64,000 nucleotides of DNA, taken from contig KB911068.1 of NCBI GenBank assembly GCA_000383295.1, positions 62,001-126,000 of the forward strand. The letters run 5' to 3'. Every line of letters starts with the position of its first letter. The stretch's first letter is position 1. The notes under the pieces were generated by a model. The model searched no databases. It was not told the DNA's origin and saw nothing but the letters and a program-made list of their open reading frames with translations. Both the position numbers and the translations under genes were made by a program. Below are positions 59,725-64,000 of the stretch, one piece after another. The DNA is from Faecalispora sporosphaeroides DSM 1294. Its GTDB lineage: Bacteria > Bacillota > Clostridia > Oscillospirales > Acutalibacteraceae.

Positions 59725-59955
59725 TCATATGGGCTTTTGTTTTGCATTGGGTTTTTTGTTTATTTTCTGCATATCGGTTCTAAGGCAATCTCCCTCGGAA
59801 CTGTAGCAGATAAAACCATGAGAGGGGTAGGGGCAGTTTCCGCAGCTTTTAAATGGTCCCTTAGGCTGTTCAGCTGCCGGTATCGGACCTGTTGTTACAA
59901 GGACATCAGAATCATAACAGGCAGGTTTCTTGTTTTTCTTATAGCGTACCAACAT
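59725..59955 (-). CDS. Cys-rich small protein at the head of the transfer run
   Basis: 76 residues from ATG 59955 (GGGAGGAAAAAT). Cys-rich part FKSCGNCPYPSHGFICYSSE then GDCLRTDMQKIN. CxxC and CxxxxxxxC spacing suggests a zinc fold. It lies 28 bp after a strong terminator, so it may be the first gene of the 45-kb minus-strand run. Confidence 0.6.
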   Translation of the reverse strand: MLVRYKKNKKPACYDSDVLVTTGPIPAAEQPKGPFKSCGNCPYPSHGFICYSSEGDCLRTDMQKINKKPNAKQKPI

Positions 59956-59982
59956 ATTTTTCCTCCCTTCCAAAAAAGAAAA

Positions 59983-60024
59983 GCCGGGGAATCGAAGTGC
60001 ATTTCTGCACTTCGATTCCCCGGC
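59983..60024 (-). terminator. Strong terminator between PIN gene and transfer run
   Basis: A perfect 19-bp stem (59983-60001 with 60006-60024, 4-nt loop) is followed on the minus strand by CTTTTCTTTTTT. A second smaller hairpin (CTCCAAT/ATTGGAG) lies beside it at about 60037-60056. It should stop toxin-antitoxin transcripts before the transfer genes, or act as an attenuator. Confidence 0.9.
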
Positions 60025-60108
60025 CAATAAATAAGGCTCCAATTTGCAATATTGGAGTCTTTAGTTCTAATTTTGCGTTATAAATTATGAAATGAGCGAT
60101 AGGCGTTT

Positions 60109-60645
60109 TTATTTTTGCTTTGCCTGTATGTAAGCAGTAAAGTTTGCCGCCCCCAGTTTTCTTCGTTTAGATAGCATTTTAGTCCAAATAGTATTTCCCT
60201 GTGCTTCGGTGATGTATCCTCTTTCCAGTGCCGCAAGTAATATATCGCCAGTTGTTAGATGCTTAAGATCCATTTGAGCGATATATAAAGAAATATCCTT
60301 CAAATTATTACTTGCTACAATGCCGTCATACTGTTTTGCTAATGCGATGGATGCGGCTTCTCCTTTGCCGATAACCATATGCCCGGCTTTTGGTTTTTCG
60401 GTAAGCTGATAATATATATCATAGGCTTCCGTAGCCACATCAATGGACATTACCTGTGCTTGTCCCACCGAAAGGAGTGCATCTACTCTTGCCTTTAGGT
60501 GCGCAATCCCGGGATAGGACAGTTCGTCATAAACAGTTTTAGGAATAACGATCCTACCGGGATATAACTTAACCAATAAATTTTCATTCCCAACCCACAA
60601 AAAAGCCGAGATACAGTCGCTATCAAAAAAGAGCGAATCAGTCAA
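60109..60645 (-). CDS. PIN-domain/DUF3368-like protein, probable toxin
   Basis: About 178 residues from a TTG at 60645 (AAGGGGG upstream, overlapping the ImmA stop); an upstream ATG at 60675 is possible. PIN features: FDSDCISAFLWVGNENLLVK (first Asp), VIGKGEAASIALAKQYDGIV (Gly-Glu), ASNNLKDISLYI. The second acidic position is Asn (ASNN) where many PIN domains have DD. Probably the nuclease member of the XRE-ImmA-PIN trio. Confidence 0.75.
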   Translation of the reverse strand: MTDSLFFDSDCISAFLWVGNENLLVKLYPGRIVIPKTVYDELSYPGIAHLKARVDALLSVGQAQVMSIDVATEAYDIYYQLTEKPKAGHMVIGKGEAASIALAKQYDGIVASNNLKDISLYIAQMDLKHLTTGDILLAALERGYITEAQGNTIWTKMLSKRRKLGAANFTAYIQAKQK

Positions 60646-61390
60646 GCAATTCGCCCCCTTCGATTTCCTCCCCATAGACGAGGTCGGAACGGAAAGCAGA
60701 TAGCAGCAATTCATCATATTTGCCGCTGGATATTAGCCCTTGTTCCAAAGCTTTTTCCGCCTGCTGAATATAGTAGCCGTATGTCCTGTATCGCTTATCT
60801 TCGGGTGTCGGTCTATAGAGTGTATCATCGTAGCCAAGATTAAGAGCAGATAAAATTACGTTTTGGCGCATTGAATCAGCTTCTTCACGGGTTAATTCAT
60901 TTTCGCTGAGCAGCCGGTAAAGGATAGCTTTGCGGCTAATACGAAAGTATTGCTCCAAACGCACAACATCATGAATGGAAAGCTTGGCGGAGCTCGACTT
61001 TTTCAGCTGGTCAATTTTATCCGAAAGGGCATCCGGGGGCATAAGCAAATACGATGCAAACTGATCTGCTTGCTTTTCCTTTTCATTTCCCTCGCCGATT
61101 GTTTTTGCACACACCGCAGTGAGTTCGTCATCATCAAAATACAGGTGATATAGTTCATGAGCCATGGAAAAGCGCTGCCTTCCAAGGGTCATGGCTGAAT
61201 TAATGGCGATGACATTGCTGCCGGTTCCCTTAATACAAATACCGCTAATGTGATTCCCCATCGGATAGTATACGATGGATAATTTATCGATTGTATGAAC
61301 CAATGCCAATATATCGATCGGAGAAGTCGCATCTTCTCCAAGCTCTTTCCGTAAACTGAGAGCTTTTTTCCATAACTCTATTCTATCCAT
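60638..61390 (-). CDS. ImmA/IrrE metallopeptidase of a three-gene module
   Basis: 250 residues from ATG 61390, overlapping the XRE stop by 8 bp. Zinc motif HELYH in MAHELYHLYFDDDE, with the NHISGICIKGTGSNVIAINS strand before it. Helical C-terminus. Paired with XRE as in ICEBs1 ImmR/ImmA, where the protease removes the repressor; here the target may be the XRE protein. Confidence 0.85.
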   Translation of the reverse strand: MDRIELWKKALSLRKELGEDATSPIDILALVHTIDKLSIVYYPMGNHISGICIKGTGSNVIAINSAMTLGRQRFSMAHELYHLYFDDDELTAVCAKTIGEGNEKEKQADQFASYLLMPPDALSDKIDQLKKSSSAKLSIHDVVRLEQYFRISRKAILYRLLSENELTREEADSMRQNVILSALNLGYDDTLYRPTPEDKRYRTYGYYIQQAEKALEQGLISSGKYDELLLSAFRSDLVYGEEIEGGELLD

Positions 61391-61736
61391 TGGCATGCTC
61401 ACCCTCAAGCAATTGAGTCATAAAGTGGCTATTTAAAGCAATCCTGTTTATGGCGCTAATTGCGTCCAAGTCATCTTCTCCGATTTCGCTTGCACGAAGC
61501 GCAAAGGACAGCGGTTTAACCTTCATTTCCGGCTCCATGAGTGCAGATACCCGCGTACCAAACAAGGCTGCAAGCTTATCCAGCATATCCGCCGTCAGTG
61601 CCCGTTTGCCTTTCTCGACCATAGACACAAGGCTTTGATCGACATGAAGATAATTAGCCACATTGCTTTGTGTAAGGCCGCTATTTTCGCGCAGAGATTT
61701 TATCCTTGCTCCGATGATCTCCAGAGAGTTATTCAT
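61383..61736 (-). CDS. XRE-family regulator of the ImmA-PIN module
   Basis: 117 residues, AAGGGAGG before the ATG. HTH: ARIKSLRENSGLTQSNVANY then LHVDQSLVSMVEKGKRALTA. A C-terminal 50-residue part follows (VKPLSFALRASEIGEDDLDA). Expected antitoxin/repressor of the trio. AT-rich DNA upstream (61740-61978) holds its promoter. Confidence 0.88.
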   Translation of the reverse strand: MNNSLEIIGARIKSLRENSGLTQSNVANYLHVDQSLVSMVEKGKRALTADMLDKLAALFGTRVSALMEPEMKVKPLSFALRASEIGEDDLDAISAINRIALNSHFMTQLLEGEHANG

Positions 61737-61978
61737 GATAATGCCTCCCTTCTATATTTATAGTATATGCCGCATTTGTCATATTGTCAATCAAATTTAA
61801 AACTTATTTTATGACAGTGCTTTAGGCATTTATTATTCTCTGATTATTCTGCTTCTATACATTGATACTGAATTTAATGGGATTTTGTTTGAAACAACAA
61901 GTTCAATGTGTTCAATTTTTATAAGATATATCTTTGATGTTGTATTGTTATGGAAAGAGATAAAGAGGTGTTTTGTTT

Positions 61979-62065
61979 ATGATTAAACGAGAGTTACATA
62001 TGAGTCATATTCGTCCCTTCATAGGAAACGATCTCATTAAGATTTTAACCGGCATCCGGTGTCTT
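61979..62065 (+). pseudogene. 5' remnant of an AAA/DUF4143-type ATPase
   Basis: GAGGTG and an ATG at 61979 open a frame reading MIKRELHMSHIRPFIGNDLI, then KILTGIRC. That is the normal N-terminus of DUF4143-type ATPases up to the P-loop (usually GIRRxGKS). After GIR the homology ends and the frame runs through unrelated DNA to 62146, covering the RelBE promoter. A truncated gene. Confidence 0.65.
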
Positions 62066-62099
62066 ATTTTCGATGCCAGTTGCAGTCAGCGAAATTCAA

Positions 62100-62128
62100 T
62101 TGATATTCTAAAGAAATTCGTGTATAAT
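62100..62128 (+). promoter_or_regulatory. Promoter of the RelBE/ParE pair
   Basis: TTGATA (62100-62105), a 17-bp spacer, and TATAAT (62123-62128), 31 bp ahead of the antitoxin start. ATTCTAAAGAAAT and CTTTAGAAT (62106-62140) form an imperfect inverted repeat around the -10 that may be the autoregulation site. Confidence 0.75.
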
Positions 62129-62159
62129 ATCTTTAGAATTGTGTAAGGAGGTAAACGCT

Positions 62160-62432
62160 ATGCCAAATATAAAGTCCAGCACTGACCTGCGGAATAACTA
62201 TAATGAGATATCCACCTTCTGTCATGAAAGCCGTGAACCTGTTTTTATCACAAAAAACGGGCAGGGAGATTTGGCGGTTATGAGCATTGAAACCTATGAG
62301 GCACTCAGCGGCAAGCTTGAACTGTATCACCTGCTTGACGAAGGACGATCGGCCGTTAAAGCGGGTAAAAAGCGTCCGTTTCAAGATGTCATGAAGGATA
62401 TTAAGCGAGGCATCGCCGATGGCGAAATATAG
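62160..62432 (+). CDS. RelB/Phd-type antitoxin
   Basis: 90 residues from ATG 62160 (AAGGAGG). Phd/YefM fold: SSTDLRNNYNEISTFCHESR, PVFITKNGQGDLAVMSIETY. The C-terminal part (AVKAGKKRPFQDVMKDIKRG) should wrap the toxin. It overlaps the toxin gene by 14 bp. Confidence 0.88.
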   Translation: MPNIKSSTDLRNNYNEISTFCHESREPVFITKNGQGDLAVMSIETYEALSGKLELYHLLDEGRSAVKAGKKRPFQDVMKDIKRGIADGEI

Positions 62433-62733
62433 GGTAGATGTATCTGAACCAGCCGAAAACGATCTTAGGGACATTGTTCGGTATATTGCTTCTCAGCTGT
62501 CAGCTCCCATATCGGCAACTCGTATGATGGAGCTTTTTGAAGAGACAATGCTAAGTCTGTCCGATATGCCGCAGCGCTGTCCGCTTGTTTCAGACGATCG
62601 TCTATCTCAAATGGGATACAGGAAACTAATTGTAAAAAATTACGTTGTGTTTTTTTCCATAGACGAGAAGAACAAGGTGGTTGACGTTGAAAGAATTCTG
62701 TACGGCAGACGCGACTGGATCAGATTTTTATAA
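62419..62733 (+). CDS. RelE/ParE-type toxin
   Basis: 104 residues: YRVDVSEPAENDLRDIVRYI, LSDMPQRCPLVSDDRL, GYRKLIVKNYVVFFSIDEKN, VERILYGRRDWIRFL. The fold is ParE/RelE, acting on gyrase or on ribosome-bound mRNA. Paired with the RelB-like gene. Stabilises the ICE end. Confidence 0.9.
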   Translation: MAKYRVDVSEPAENDLRDIVRYIASQLSAPISATRMMELFEETMLSLSDMPQRCPLVSDDRLSQMGYRKLIVKNYVVFFSIDEKNKVVDVERILYGRRDWIRFL

Positions 62734-62744
62734 TCGATACAAGA

Positions 62745-62777
62745 ACAGGGTGACACTATGCAAAGTAGTCACCCTGT
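62745..62777. terminator. Terminator between convergent genes
   Basis: ACAGGGTGAC (62745-62754) pairs with GTCACCCTGT (62768-62777), followed by TTTTC. It separates the toxin gene from the opposing HTH gene. Confidence 0.85.
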
Positions 62778-62804
62778 TTTCATGTAAATGGATGCGCCGA
62801 GCAT

Positions 62805-63368
62805 TTAGGGATTTCGATACTGCTCCAGCAGCTCTATATGCTTTTTGGACTTCTGATGGATGCGGCAAGCTTCTGTTGCCATATAGTTTATCAAGCTGTC
62901 CTTTGGCACTAAATACTTGGTATAATACCATACCCCCGTTATCTTTTCTGCCTTGATCCATTCAGATACTGTGGTTTGGCAGTATCCCGTTAGCTTTGTG
63001 ACATCATTTACCGTGAGGGCATCCGGAAAGGTGTGCCACTTGTTCTTAAGCATTGCCATAAACTTCTCGGAGTTGATTGCCTTCGCCGTTTGGCGCTTCG
63101 GTTTATATTTTATTCCGCTTGAAAATATCCCCGGTGGTGTCAGCAGAGTTTCAGGAGATTCTTCCAAGCGAGTAAGGTATGCAATAACGTCGGTTATTTG
63201 GATTTTAAACCTGCGGGTCTTTTTGTCGGTATCCTCGCAGGGGATATATCCGTTCTCCAAAAGCCATGTGGCTTTTCGTTTGCTTATGCGGCAAATTCTG
63301 TAAAGCTGGTCTTGACTTATCTTCTCCGGATATTCAGCCAGAAGGTAAGAGTAGTCGGTTGCCATCAT
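62805..63368 (-). CDS. HTH-domain protein near the ICE end
   Basis: 187 residues; GGGAGG precedes ATGATG at 63368/63365. N-terminal HTH: ISQDQLYRICRISKRKATWL then LENGYIPCEDTDKKTRRFKI, an excisionase-like winged helix. A second HTH lies in LTVNDVTKLTGYCQTTVSEW. Two DNA-binding modules 340 bp from the att site suggest a role in integration/excision or the control of the toxin module. Confidence 0.75.
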   Translation of the reverse strand: MMATDYSYLLAEYPEKISQDQLYRICRISKRKATWLLENGYIPCEDTDKKTRRFKIQITDVIAYLTRLEESPETLLTPPGIFSSGIKYKPKRQTAKAINSEKFMAMLKNKWHTFPDALTVNDVTKLTGYCQTTVSEWIKAEKITGVWYYTKYLVPKDSLINYMATEACRIHQKSKKHIELLEQYRNP

Positions 63369-63524
63369 CGTTCCTCCCATCACATTGATCCTTAGGACAG
63401 AGAATTATGCTCTGTCTGCTGCAGGATGTTCTGTTAAAAATCAATGTCAATGGTAGGATACGCTTGGTTTTGATTTTTCAAATTGCCGGGAAACTAAAGT
63501 ATCTTAAGGTTATTTCGCCGGTTG

Positions 63525-63555
63525 TTTTTCTACGGTTTTTCTACACTTTTTCTAC
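63525..63555. repeat. Three tandem TTTTTCTAC repeats, 11-bp period
   Basis: TTTTTCTAC occurs at 63525-63533, 63536-63544 and 63547-63555, exactly 11 bp apart (about one helical turn). They lie 155 bp inside the att site and may be arm-type recombinase or Xis sites. CCCTGA/TCAGGG (about 63562-63584) forms a hairpin next to them. The stretch 63383-63709 has no gene I can support. Confidence 0.55.
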
Positions 63556-63709
63556 ACTTTGCCCTGAAAACCGCTAAATCAGGGCGGTGTGTTCATGCGC
63601 GGAAATATCAGCGTTTGTGCCTGAAAAGCCTTTATTTATGCGGGTCTGCGGGATTTTATCTTCTCCTAAAGTTACTCTCGTAAACTCATAAGAACTTGCC
63701 TTCAAATAA

Positions 63710-63765
63710 CTCGAAATCAGGTTGTCCGCAAGGGCACGTGAGTTCGAATCTCACCGTCTCCGCCA
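63710..63765 (+). other. ICE attachment site: 3' part of a tRNA-Ser gene
   Basis: Begins in the anticodon loop (CTCGAAATCAGG, anticodon CGA), then the variable arm TTGTCCGCAAGGGCAC, the T-arm GTGAG-TTCGAAT-CTCAC, acceptor strand CGTCTCC, discriminator G and encoded CCA. The 5' half is absent: the DNA before it cannot pair with the anticodon or acceptor stem. Long variable arm plus G73 fits serine. It is the distal att copy left by integration into a tRNA 3' end. Confidence 0.8.
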
Positions 63766-63766
63766 T

Positions 63767-63809
63767 GAGCCTGTTTGCGGTCAATGTCCGCAGCAGGCTC
63801 TTCCTTTTT
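63767..63809 (+). terminator. Chromosomal terminator after the tRNA remnant
   Basis: GAGCCTG (63767-63773) with CAGGCTC (63794-63800), an inner TGCGG/CCGCA pair, and a T-run 63804-63810. It should be the original terminator of the tRNA-Ser gene. Confidence 0.85.
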
Positions 63810-63819
63810 TGATCTTTTC

Positions 63820-64000
63820 TACGCTCTCTTTTGAGGGCGTTTTTTCTATTTTCGTAGAAACCCGATGCGCCTGAACCTTTTGTATATAAGGCTTTGCAGT
63901 ATTTTCATGAAGCAATCCGTAGAAAATCATTCGCTCAGTTCAAGTCCGCTCGGTTCGACCACTCGGTTTCTTTCAAACATCCCATCCATGACAAGTCCGG
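63820..64000. other. Flanking chromosome with a second terminator
   Basis: ACGCTCTC (63821-63828) pairs with GAGGGCGT (63833-63840), then seven Ts. TTTTCTAC and CGTAGAAA enclose it. No gene is visible to the end of the window; this is probably host DNA beyond the ICE. Confidence 0.55.

Noticed and set aside
63710-63765. A functional tRNA-Ser gene
   Set aside because: The D-arm, the 5' acceptor strand and the 5' side of the anticodon stem are missing; only the 3' part is present.

Overview
The window appears to be most of one integrative and conjugative element (ICE) in a low-to-mid-GC Firmicute, most likely an anaerobic Clostridia member. The supporting signs are strong AGGAGG ribosome sites throughout, SpoVG, an SLH-anchored surface protein, a Firmicute-type ICE gene set (CD1110-like VirB4, CD1115-like VirD4, PrgI, MobP3-type relaxase) and an anaerobe-style arsenic cluster. 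Family names were assigned by reading the proteins; no database search was run.

The right end is visible. At 63710-63765 lies the 3' part of a tRNA-Ser gene, from the anticodon loop to CCA, with no matching 5' half. Two chromosomal-looking terminators follow it. This is what an ICE leaves at its distal end after integrating into a tRNA 3' end. The left edge of the window cuts a small HTH (Xis-like) gene, so the integrase probably lies just beyond position 1.

Layout. (a) 1-1936: Xis-like HTH, MazF-type toxin, a 600-bp structured stretch, and a sigma-like regulator with a possible leader peptide. (b) 2170-11780: a type I restriction-modification island (hsdM-hsdS-hsdR) with a YgjP-like protease, an ImmA/IrrE-like protease and a small HTH gene. 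(c) 12178-13940: a diguanylate cyclase and regulators. (d) 14195-20653: mobilisation genes (VirD4, primase-like, relaxase with Sel1 repeats, RHH accessory) and a lone ClpX-type zinc finger on the opposite strand. (e) 20690-21031: candidate oriT. (f) 21032-33803: ParM/StbB, a double cell-wall hydrolase, amidoligase plus cyclotransferase, VirB4, PrgI, a C5 methyltransferase containing an overprinted ORF, and VirB6. (g) 33816-41907: cargo in three modules separated by copies of a short repeat ending in WTILGM: arsenic resistance, AraC plus methionine aminopeptidase, and WYL regulator plus DJ-1/PfpI. (h) 41908-59955: DUF3852, a secreted protein, a full Tad/Flp pilus set, an SLH giant, SpoVG, Dam and small ICE proteins. 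(i) 60109-63368: an XRE-ImmA-PIN trio, a RelBE/ParE pair, a truncated ATPase and an HTH protein.

How it fits together. From about 60 kb down to 14 kb nearly all transfer genes run on the minus strand with tight spacing, broken only by the cargo block and the ClpX-finger gene. T4SS and Tad genes share this run, suggesting that a Tad-like pilus serves mating contact. The most novel observation is that about ten otherwise unrelated soluble ICE proteins, including the relaxase and primase-like protein, end in a similar Gln/Met-rich tail (QTMSL, QTMEMV, QAMEMSM, QPVMGGM), while the membrane machinery does not. I suggest this is a common sorting or translocation signal.
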